Below are positions 42,337-51,200 of a stretch of 56,139 nt of DNA, piece after piece. Position numbers and translations under genes: made by a program. Origin of the DNA: Promethearchaeota archaeon (GTDB lineage Archaea; Asgardarchaeota; Lokiarchaeia; Sigynarchaeales; SOKP01); assembly GCA_016839635.1 (NCBI GenBank), contig JAEOTV010000057.1:1-56139 (forward strand). The letters run 5' to 3'. Under the pieces are notes generated by a model. That model worked only from the letters and a program-made list of their open reading frames with translations. It made no database searches and was not told where the DNA came from. Positions within the stretch are counted from its first letter, which is position 1. Each line of letters opens with the position of its first letter.

Positions 42337-44016
42337 TTACTCCAATTTATTTAATTTTTTCATACCGATATATAGCAGTGGAAGGCTTACTCCAATATTG
42401 TAAAGAAATATTGGTACCTGCATTATTATTCTCATCATTGCGACAGTTTCAGGATTAATGAAAATCAATAACATGATTGGCAAAAACATTAATGGTTGTA
42501 GTAGTAGCATTGATATCATAGCATTTGATTTCATGTTAGAATCTTTTTCTCCAAAAGCAGGGGAAGCACATTGGAGTCCCATAGCTTGGCTCATTGAGAT
42601 CTGCGCAAATAATAAAAATTCGATAAAGAAAATTATAGTGTTAAGTACGTCGATATTTGTGAATATAACAAACAATGTTGTAATAAATAGTGATATGAAA
42701 GTGTTGATAATCAGCATTGTTAGTAAATAGGAATATACTATCGCTTTTATTCCTCTTGGAGATCTCTTATAAATCCAAATAACATCCTTTGAATCAACAA
42801 ATGCAAGATGTCCTATTATAATACTCCCTATACCACCACCTATAGCAATTAAAATAGTTGAAGAGAATACTATTCCGAATACATCCTCGGTCATACTTGA
42901 AATAAACCAAGTCATAAATCCAAGAAGTCCAACAATATAAGCAATTCTGGCAATGTTTGCTTTTTTTCTAAAAAATCTCTTTAATTGAACTATAATTAAA
43001 CCCCCCCATTTGCGTCCAGATGCTTTCCTAATGAATCTATAGACAAAATTCTCATGTTTAACAATTGTTATATTGCTCTTTTCAATACCACCTTCTAATG
43101 TATAGAATAGCTCAGCTTTTTTGTAAGCAATAAATAAGCTTACAATGGGTACACCAAGAACTAACAGAAGACTAATCCATACATTAAGGATAAACGTATT
43201 AAGTAAAATTGGGTCAATAATATATAAGATAATGTTTGAAAACCATAGAGAGGGGTAAAATGCTAGCCAATTTTTTAATTCTGGATGTGTTAAAAGATGG
43301 TTAAGGAAGAAAATTACTGCATACATTATTGCAACCAAAATTATTGTGAAAATCCATATTAACGCTTTTCCTAAATCCCTTGCTTTTTCGTTTTTTGAAA
43401 TTTTATGTTCCAGCCAACTTGCGAAAATTGAACCTACTAAGTTCGCAAAGTATACAAGCCCAAAAATCGAACTATATATAACGATATATTGAATTATAGT
43501 CAAATCAATGATAGGATTTATCATACCAACCACGATTGGCGATAATATTAAGACTGCCATAGTATATATTGGAGCTTTCCCTAAAAATTCTCCTAAGAAG
43601 ATATCATTTGACCTAACTGGTGTCGCTAATAACGATTCTTTCACACTTGTCTCACCTTCTCTATAGACATTATTTAAAGGATACATTAGAAGCATTAAAA
43701 ATATCACCATCATGAGTGATTCGATGATAATCGCAATAACTGGTTTGAAAACACTGGAAAACTGAATAGCTAGTGTTGGCATAAATAAATCAAATAAAAT
43801 AGGTGCGATTATGAAAGCCCAAATCAATAATAATGAATAAAATGCAATAAAAAACAATTTTCGATGATTTCGGAAACTGCTTGTTCTAAGTAAAATCTCA
43901 TTTTTTGCTATAACCTTCCATAATCCCTTCTTCTGATTTATTATTTCCACTGATTGTCTTCTCAATGGTTTATTATCAGGCGAGTCCAATATTTTTTCAG
44001 TTGTTAGAACTGTCAT
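42337..44016 (-). CDS. ABC-2 type transporter permease (cassette 2)
   Basis: 559 residues with about twelve spans. It is a full paralogue of the permease at 9920-11533, with an N-terminal extension of about 35 residues (MTVLTTEKILDSPDNKPLRR) before the shared KVIAKNEILLRTSSFRNHRK. The basic FFRKKANIARIAYIVGLLGF region sits mid-protein. It follows its ATPase gene by 12 bases. Cargo unknown. The adjacent CPBP protease and small peptide suggest a peptide-related role. Confidence 0.87.
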   Translation of the reverse strand: MTVLTTEKILDSPDNKPLRRQSVEIINQKKGLWKVIAKNEILLRTSSFRNHRKLFFIAFYSLLLIWAFIIAPILFDLFMPTLAIQFSSVFKPVIAIIIESLMMVIFLMLLMYPLNNVYREGETSVKESLLATPVRSNDIFLGEFLGKAPIYTMAVLILSPIVVGMINPIIDLTIIQYIVIYSSIFGLVYFANLVGSIFASWLEHKISKNEKARDLGKALIWIFTIILVAIMYAVIFFLNHLLTHPELKNWLAFYPSLWFSNIILYIIDPILLNTFILNVWISLLLVLGVPIVSLFIAYKKAELFYTLEGGIEKSNITIVKHENFVYRFIRKASGRKWGGLIIVQLKRFFRKKANIARIAYIVGLLGFMTWFISSMTEDVFGIVFSSTILIAIGGGIGSIIIGHLAFVDSKDVIWIYKRSPRGIKAIVYSYLLTMLIINTFISLFITTLFVIFTNIDVLNTIIFFIEFLLFAQISMSQAMGLQCASPAFGEKDSNMKSNAMISMLLLQPLMFLPIMLLIFINPETVAMMRIIMQVPIFLYNIGVSLPLLYIGMKKLNKLE

Positions 44017-44028
44017 CTCAAATTTACC

Positions 44029-44868
44029 TCAATTTTTATTTTTTTTTTTCTTATTTTTTTTTTTTTTACCTTTATAGTTTTCAGGAGTTTCTTCTCGCCA
44101 AGCTAATAAATCCTCAATATGGGATGCACCAGTAATTTGTAAGTAAGCCTCTTCCAAGTCTTTTGCTCCAATAGACTCAATTATTTCTTTTGGAGTTCCT
44201 TCAACTTTTAACTGCCCATCAACAATAATACCAATTACATCACACAATTCTTCAGCTGTATCGAGAAGATGAGTACAAATGAAAACTGTTTTGTCTGCTT
44301 TTTTTGCAAGTTCAGAAATAAGGTTTTTTACAATCCTTGCGGCTGCCGGATCCAAATTTGATGTAGGTTCGTCTAAAAAGAGAATCTCTGGATCCTGAAT
44401 TAAAGCTGCACATAAACACACTTTTTGTTTCATTCCTCTAGAATATCCTTCTAAAAGATCATTTTCACGACCTTCTAAATCAAATAGTTCTAATAATTCA
44501 TTAATGCGAGCCGAGATTATATCTTTTTGTAAGTAATACAACTCTCCAATAAACTCTAAGAATTCCCTAGCAGTTAGTTTAGAATATAAACCAGGAGATT
44601 CTGGTAAAAACCCACAAATCATCTTAACCTTTTTACTTTCAGTTACAATGTCATAACCTCCAACAGATGCTTTTCCAGAAGTTTTAGATATGATAGCATT
44701 AAGAATTCTAACTGTCGTAGTTTTTCCTGCTCCATTTGGACCTAGTAATCCATATGTTTTTCCATAAGGTATTTTTAAATTAAGATTATTGACTGCACGG
44801 ATATTACCAAAATTTTTAGTAAGATCGTTTGTCAATATCGCATGTGTTTCAACCAATTTTTCATACAC
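44029..44868 (-). CDS. ABC transporter ATP-binding protein (cassette 2)
   Basis: 279 residues. Walker A GPNGAGKT is at 43-50, the signature is YSRGMKQKV, Walker B is EILFLDEPTSNLD, and the switch His is in FICTHLLDTAEELC. It is very close to the cassette 1 ATPase over its whole length. The last 14 residues are a Lys/Asn tail encoded by a T-rich run. Its start codon is 42 bases after the CPBP gene. Confidence 0.92.
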   Translation of the reverse strand: MYEKLVETHAILTNDLTKNFGNIRAVNNLNLKIPYGKTYGLLGPNGAGKTTTVRILNAIISKTSGKASVGGYDIVTESKKVKMICGFLPESPGLYSKLTAREFLEFIGELYYLQKDIISARINELLELFDLEGRENDLLEGYSRGMKQKVCLCAALIQDPEILFLDEPTSNLDPAAARIVKNLISELAKKADKTVFICTHLLDTAEELCDVIGIIVDGQLKVEGTPKEIIESIGAKDLEEAYLQITGASHIEDLLAWREETPENYKGKKKKNKKKKNKN

Positions 44869-44910
44869 CTCAATTTTGATTTGTTATATTTTTTAATTTT
44901 AATTTTAAAT

Positions 44911-46032
44911 TTAAATTAAGTTAGTGTTTGATTCATACCTTGTTCTAGTTCCTAACCATGAAAAAAGAATAACAATAGCACAATAACTTGCTATAATAGC
45001 GAAAAAATACAATAAAACATTATAAGCAGCTAATCCTAAGTTTAAAAATGCTAAATCAACCATCAAAGGAATAAATATAATAACAGTACCTATAATTAAA
45101 AAGCCCAAAAATCCATATAATATGGTGTTAGGGACTTTTTTTCTGATAAGAACAACCCAATCTACAGTTTGTCTCCTAAATAATTGCCATAGACCAAGAA
45201 TTAATACCCCAATTCCTGCAATAAATACAGCCCAATAAATAATGTTATAACTTAAAATTAGTCCACTATTTCCTAATAAAATAATTATAGGTCCTGAGAA
45301 AGAAATGAAATTTAGTACCCCATGTATTATTATGGGAAATATAACATTACGAGTAAGAACATAAATCAAACCTAAACTAATCCCAATTAAAAAAACACCA
45401 GATATATGTATAATACCTCCTGAAAGATTTCCATTTACTAAATCTGCTGGTAGATGCGATATAGCAAATAAAAAGCCTGAAGATACTATTGCTGCTAACG
45501 GTCTCATTCCTCTTTTTTCCAATAATGGAATTAATAATCTACGATAAACTAATTCCTCATAGATGGGTGCCCCAATGACAAGTGGAAGATAATAAACTAG
45601 AATATTTAAGGGATTGGATAAATGTCCTGGATTTAATAGAATATCTGTATATCCACTCAGAGGATTTAGATTAAATGCATTAAATAGGTAAAATAAAATT
45701 AAGTTAGTACTAACTATAAGTGTGAAGGTGCCACATATAAGCAGAATTGTTGTTAAAGAATTATTAATAGTTAACTTATGATGTTCTACAGATTTTGCTT
45801 TAAATAAGGGAATGAATATATAATAAACTAAGAAAATTCCTATAATTTGAGATAGAAGTAAAATTACAAGATTTGTGATTGCAATATCCAAGGGAAAAGA
45901 GGGACCAATAAATATAATAATAAGTGATATTAGAATGGATAGAATATCTAATAACAATCCACCTATTCCGATAACCATCAATGGTGTAAAGAAATTTAAA
46001 AATTTTCCATTTTTCTCTTTAATTATAACCAT
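44911..46032 (-). CDS. CPBP-family intramembrane metalloprotease (Abi/Rce1-like)
   Basis: 373 residues, about nine spans. The conserved site is present: Glu159-Glu160 and Arg164 in YEELVYRRLL, His193 in FLFAISHLP, and His237 with Asn241 in IIIHGVLNF. This is the family of CAAX prenyl proteases and bacteriocin-immunity proteins. It overlaps the upstream 77-residue gene by 14 bases and is followed by ABC cassette 2. It may process a peptide exported by that cassette or protect the cell against it. Confidence 0.87.
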   Translation of the reverse strand: MVIIKEKNGKFLNFFTPLMVIGIGGLLLDILSILISLIIIFIGPSFPLDIAITNLVILLLSQIIGIFLVYYIFIPLFKAKSVEHHKLTINNSLTTILLICGTFTLIVSTNLILFYLFNAFNLNPLSGYTDILLNPGHLSNPLNILVYYLPLVIGAPIYEELVYRRLLIPLLEKRGMRPLAAIVSSGFLFAISHLPADLVNGNLSGGIIHISGVFLIGISLGLIYVLTRNVIFPIIIHGVLNFISFSGPIIILLGNSGLILSYNIIYWAVFIAGIGVLILGLWQLFRRQTVDWVVLIRKKVPNTILYGFLGFLIIGTVIIFIPLMVDLAFLNLGLAAYNVLLYFFAIIASYCAIVILFSWLGTRTRYESNTNLI

Positions 46033-46252
46033 TCTGTGTATTCTCCTCCAATTTATTTTTATTTAAAATTTCATTATTATGATTTTTATCGAGACGATAT
46101 CTTATTAAAAAACCAATATTCGTCACTAAAGATAAACCTGTAAATAAACCCTCAAGAAAATCCAGTAAAGGTATATCACCTGGAATCATGCCCAGTATTA
46201 TTGCTATTGCTATAGAAAACATTCCAATTATAAATAAGGATTCTTTCTTCAT
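46019..46252 (-). CDS. Small two-span membrane protein
   Basis: 77 residues. Two spans (about 7-24 and 34-50) separated by a short GDIPLLDFLEG loop, then a polar Asn/Lys-rich tail. Its end overlaps the CPBP gene by 14 bases, so they are translated together. It is the first gene of the large membrane operon. No family recognised. Confidence 0.65.
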   Translation of the reverse strand: MKKESLFIIGMFSIAIAIILGMIPGDIPLLDFLEGLFTGLSLVTNIGFLIRYRLDKNHNNEILNKNKLEENTQNGYN

Positions 46253-46534
46253 ATTTAACCTAACCTAAATTGAACTAATTAATAAATTATGATTTTATAT
46301 ATTTTTATCCATCAGGACTTTCTTAAGTCCTAATTTACTTATATGAAGTTTCATATTTAAAGCTTTGTATCGCAAAGTGATCCCCAATATAAAGTGAGAT
46401 CTATAACAAAGTATGCTTTTCATACATGAAGAAATAAACTAACTCAGATCTTTTGTAAATTAAAACAGAAAAATATAAATAAATCAAAATTAAAAGTTAA
46501 TAATATTAACAAAGATTAATGGATAAATGATATA
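46253..46534. promoter_or_regulatory. Divergent control region with three inverted repeats
   Basis: It lies between the membrane operon (leftward) and the MBL-fold gene (rightward). It contains AGGACTT-TCTT-AAGTCCT (46314-46331), ATATGAA-GT-TTCATAT (46341-46356) and TTCAT-AC-ATGAA (46419-46430). The second is a perfect 16-bp palindrome and the third uses the same half site turned about. These are good candidates for the winged-helix regulator's operators. Confidence 0.5.
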
Positions 46535-47416
46535 ATGACTGCTATTAGAAAAGAAGGAAAGGTTAATGATGATACAACGCTCATTGATATAAAAATGTTT
46601 GGTGTTCCTAAAATCACTGGTATATATCTTATTGAAAGTGGAAAGAAGTGCTTAATTGATGCAGGAACTCATACTGAAGCTCGAAAAATCCTTAGACAAT
46701 TGAAAGATTTGAATGCTTTCCCTCCAGATATTATTGTATTGACTCATTCTCACTGGGATCATTGTCAAGCCATCCCTTTTTTAAATCAACGAGCAAAGAA
46801 GGAAGGAAAAGAAATTGAGATATTTGCGTCAGCTAATGCGATCCCAAATTTAAGAGATCAATCATATAATGAAATTTTTGGAACAGGACCCTTTAATAAT
46901 ATTGAGGACAAAATAATACCTCTTAAGGAAGGAGATACCATAGATCTTAATGAGATATCCTTAAAGATTTTTGAAACTAAGGGCCACATGACTGATCATA
47001 TTGCCATTTTTGATGAGAAAAATAAAAATCTTTTTGTAGGAGATGCTCTTGGAGATAAAGTTTCAGATATTGTTTTTATCCCTCCTTTTGTGCCTCCACA
47101 TTGGGATAAAGATAATTATCTTAAATCTATCAGTAAACTTAAAAAAATAGATTATGAGACACTAAGTTTATCGCATTTTGGGTTGATCTATGGAGATGAA
47201 TCTAAAAGCATATTGGATGAATCTATCACAAATGTCGATAAATGGTGGAATCTATTTGAGGAAAATATTGAGAAATTAGATAATATAGAGTATATGATTG
47301 ATAAGGCGTTTACAAGATTAATCCCTAAAACGGAATTAGAGAAATATCCTCAAAAACTGAAAGAAGCTATTGCTTTTTGGCTAAGTGAAGGATTCAAAAT
47401 CTCAAAAGGGATCTAA
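46535..47416 (+). CDS. Metallo-beta-lactamase fold hydrolase
   Basis: 293 residues. Zinc motif HxHxDH is at 71-76 (HSHWDH), a later His is in TKGHMTDHIAIF, and the Asp ligand is in FVGDALGDKV. The C-terminal 90 residues are helical. It is a glyoxalase II/lactonase-type MBL protein of unknown substrate. It is convergent with the O-methyltransferase, with only 9 bases between stops. Confidence 0.9.
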   Translation: MTAIRKEGKVNDDTTLIDIKMFGVPKITGIYLIESGKKCLIDAGTHTEARKILRQLKDLNAFPPDIIVLTHSHWDHCQAIPFLNQRAKKEGKEIEIFASANAIPNLRDQSYNEIFGTGPFNNIEDKIIPLKEGDTIDLNEISLKIFETKGHMTDHIAIFDEKNKNLFVGDALGDKVSDIVFIPPFVPPHWDKDNYLKSISKLKKIDYETLSLSHFGLIYGDESKSILDESITNVDKWWNLFEENIEKLDNIEYMIDKAFTRLIPKTELEKYPQKLKEAIAFWLSEGFKISKGI

Positions 47417-47425
47417 ATATTATCT

Positions 47426-48016
47426 TTAAATTTTTCTACAAACTAATTCTCCCTTTCCAATAGGAACTACTAAAGCATCTACCCGCTCATCAGCTAATGC
47501 TTTATCCAGCATCGGTTTTAAAGTCTCATAATGATTGATTGCATTATCAGCGACAAGAATCCCACCCTTAACCATATTCGGTATGATAAGATCATAACAT
47601 GCATCATACACTTCCTTTTCTGCATCCAAGAAGCAAAAAGAAATATTCTTGTAATTGGGAATATGGTCTCTTGCATCACCTTCTATTAATTCAACCACAT
47701 CTTCCACACTTGTTAATTTAAATGTCTCTTTTGCCAATTTTACTTTTTCGTTTAAAATTTCGAAGGTGATTACTTTGTTTTTAATAAGTCTACAAGCAAG
47801 AGCGATCCATAAGGTAGAATAACCAGCACTTGTTCCAATTTCTAAGAATTCACCTTTTGGGGCACTAGCAGCTAAAATCGCAATAAACTTTCCAGTCTCT
47901 GGAGGAATCTGACGAAGTCTCTCCATTCTAGGTGTTCCATCTTCTCTATCTTGTGCGTCAATTTCTTCAAGATAACTCATTCTCTTTATTACTGCTTTAG
48001 GGATGTTCTGAAACAT
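47426..48016 (-). CDS. SAM-dependent O-methyltransferase (COMT-like)
   Basis: 196 residues, class I Rossmann fold. SAM-binding motif [19 protein letters not shown], then [18 protein letters not shown], then [14 protein letters not shown] and [16 protein letters not shown] with the metal-binding Asp in LVADNAINH. This is the caffeoyl-CoA/catechol O-methyltransferase family. The substrate is not predictable. Two operator-like palindromes lie 47-95 bases before its start. Confidence 0.88.
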   Translation of the reverse strand: MFQNIPKAVIKRMSYLEEIDAQDREDGTPRMERLRQIPPETGKFIAILAASAPKGEFLEIGTSAGYSTLWIALACRLIKNKVITFEILNEKVKLAKETFKLTSVEDVVELIEGDARDHIPNYKNISFCFLDAEKEVYDACYDLIIPNMVKGGILVADNAINHYETLKPMLDKALADERVDALVVPIGKGELVCRKI

Positions 48017-48062
48017 TTTTAATCACCAAGAAGATTTTTCCAAAATTATTAAATGTTGTGTT

Positions 48063-48111
48063 TTTTACCGGTAAAACCTGTTTAAATCTTAAAAATTTTT
48101 TACCTGTAAAA
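48063..48111. promoter_or_regulatory. Two TTTTACC(G/T)GTAAAA operators bracketing a TATA-like element
   Basis: TTTTACCGGTAAAA (48063-48076, perfect) and TTTTACCTGTAAAA (48098-48111, one centre change) are 35 bases apart. Between them, on the minus strand, lies GATTTAAAC, a TATA-like box for the O-methyltransferase gene. The pair suggests dimeric repressor binding on both sides of the promoter. Confidence 0.6.
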
Positions 48112-48238
48112 TTAGAATAAGTCTGTATAGTGCTAAATAATATATTTAGATACAAAATCATTGTTTTACAATATTGTAAGTGCCCCCATAATTCTTTTAT
48201 ATTATGGTTGAAAAAATAAGCATATCATAATATATGTG

Positions 48239-48254
48239 GTTATTTTAAAATAAC
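48239..48254. promoter_or_regulatory. Perfect 16-bp palindrome before the triple-SBP gene
   Basis: GTTATTTTAAAATAAC, ending 39 bases before the ATG at 48293. A TATA-like CATAATATATG lies just upstream, so this would cover the start of transcription. Confidence 0.45.
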
Positions 48255-48292
48255 GAGATATTATGAAAATCTGACAAAAAATGGGTGAAATA

Positions 48293-51200
48293 ATGTATAA
48301 AAAAAATAAAACAAAATCTAAATTAGGACTACTTAGTTTCTTAATGATCTTTTTTGCTTTATTCGCTTTAGCTCCAAATATAGCTATGGCTAATCCTGAA
48401 GAAGAACCAGCACTAGTATTTGGCACATATAATGGACCTAGTAATCTTGATCCACTTCTTGCGTTTGAAGCCAACTCATATAGTGTCATTGATCAAGTTG
48501 TTGAAGGGCTATTTGCTTATGATCTATCGCATCCTGAAATGGTTGTTATCCCTAGACTTGCTGCAGGATATGGAACATGGTCTCCAGATGGCTTAACATA
48601 TACACTTTCTTTAAAACCAGGAATTACTTTTCATGATGGAGCACCTTTTAATGCAACTGCTGTTGAATGGAATTACAATAGATTAGCTTACTTTACTAAT
48701 TTTACTGGTTTATTGCCACCTGGTTATCAAACATCACCATTTGAATGGTTGTACCGATGGCCTGATGGCACTCCCATAATTAATAGAGTAGAAACTGTTA
48801 ATATATATACTGTTAATTTTGTTTTAAATAGACCTTATGCTCCGTTTGAATCATTATTAGCATTTACCGGTTCTGCTATATTATCACCTAAATCTACTCC
48901 CTATTTCGACTATCTTAATGTGTATTCTAGTAATTTAATTGGCACTGGACCTTTTGTTTATGATTATTATAGCGAAGGGTTTGAGGTAAAATTTCATGCT
49001 TATGAAAACTATTATAGTGGTGCAGCAGAAATTAAAGATCTCACATTTTCAATAATTCAAGATTCATTTGAAAGAAGTCAGGCTTTATTAGACGGATTAA
49101 TTGATATTTTGCATAATCCAGAACTATCAATGATAAGTACCTTTGAAGCTGATCCTCAAATTGTTGTAGAACAAGGACAAGATGAAGTTACTAGGTTTAT
49201 AACTATGAATAACCAAATAATCGATCAAACTTGGAGACAAGCAATTTCCTATGCATTTGATTATAATTACTATATTGATGATATATTAGGTGGTGAAGCA
49301 ATCAGATTAAAATCTCCTATTCCTGAAGGGATTCTCTATGCTAACTGGTCATTAAATGCACCTACTCAGGATGTAATACAAGCTCGACAAATTTTGGTCG
49401 ATGCGGGTATTTGCAATTTTGATGTTTATAGTGATACTGAGTGGTTGGATGCTGCAGCAAATAACCCTCTTAAAAGCATTACATATACATATGCTCCAAA
49501 TGCTATTAGAGAAAATATAGGGATTCTATTAGAACAAAACCTAGAATTGATAGGAATGGATGTTTTTTTAGAATTAATTGACTTCTCTGAATTCCTATAT
49601 AGGTTGTATGAGGATCCAAGCCTTTTCCAAACATGTTATCTCGGATGGGGTGCGGATTATAATGATCCAAGTGATTTTCTTAATATCCTATACAGTGTGG
49701 ATGGAACATCTAATCTTGGGTTAGTTAATGATCCAACTTTAGAAGCCTTAATGGCACAAGGATTAAGTGAGCTTGATCCTATTGCAAGAGAAGGAATATA
49801 TGATGAAATCCAGAGATATATGGTAGAGGAATTAATGCCATTCGTTTACTTATCAGTTGGTAGGAAGTATGATGTTTACAACATTAATGTGTTTGGATAC
49901 CAAGCTAACCCTATGGGTAAATTCTGGTTTTATGATATTACATTGGAAGATTTTTCTCCTCCAGAAACCTTTGTTGAAACTCAAGGAGTTAAGGGATTCG
50001 ATGGGTATTTTATGTCTGATGTGAGAGTCTATCTCTATGCTGATGATGATCTTAGTGGTGTATTAAAAACAGAATATAGCTTTGATGGAGTGACTTGGTG
50101 TGAATACATTGATTCAATCGAGATAATAGCCTATGGAGCTACAGATATCTATTATAGATCAGTGGATAATGCAGGTAATATTGAACCATCTAAGATAATA
50201 ACCATAGAAATTTATGAGCGACCTCCCGATCACCAACCTGTAATTTACGCGCCATCCTCCTTCAGAGATGAAATTGATCCCCATTATGTATGGGAGACTT
50301 CATCTTATAATATAATTGACCAAGTTGCAGAAACACTATTTGCTCATGACTATGAAACCCCAGATAATGCTATCGTCCCTAGATTAGCTGCGGATTATGG
50401 TCTTTGGTCCCCAGATGGATTAACATATGAGGTTCCTTTGAGAACTGACGTATACTTCCATGATGGGGAAATTTTTGATGCATATATGGCAGAATGGAGT
50501 TTCAATAGATTATTCTACTTTATGAATATGACAGGTACATTACCAAGTGATCAACGTGTTTCTATGTTTCAATCAATATTTCGATGGATTGATGGCACAC
50601 CAATTATAGACCATGTTGAGGTTGTAGATACCTATACCCTTAGGTTTGACTTAAATAGACCTTATGCAGGTTTGGAGGGATTACTTGCTATGAGTGGAAC
50701 TGCGATTCTATCTGCAGCATCAACTCCGGCTACTGAATACCTTAATCCCGAAGATAATATTTTGGTTGGTACAGGTCCATTTCGATTTGCTGAATATCAA
50801 TGGGATACAGGAGTTAGATTTTACAGATTTGATCCTTACTGGCAAGGGCCAGCAATGATTGATGAACTCTGGTTCTTAAGAATTGATGATTTTACTCAAA
50901 GACAAGACGCATTCCAACGTAGAGTAGTAGATTTCTTAGATGATCCTGATATTGCTTTACTTGATGATTATATAGCAGATCCAAATTTTGTAATTGAAGG
51001 TGGACCAGATGCGATTATTTACTACATAGCTATGAGAAATAATATTATTGATCAAACTATACGTCAGGCTATCTCTTATGCTATAAATTACACTCATCTA
51101 ACTGAAGTTATATATGGTGGACATGTAGCACGTTTGAAGTCACCAATCCCACTTGGAATACCCTATGCAAATTGGGTTTATAATGTAGCTACATTTGATG

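Noticed and set aside
48281..48292. First ATG as start of the giant SBP gene
   Set aside because: The ATG at 48293 has the GGTGA ribosome site directly before it and leaves a standard signal peptide.
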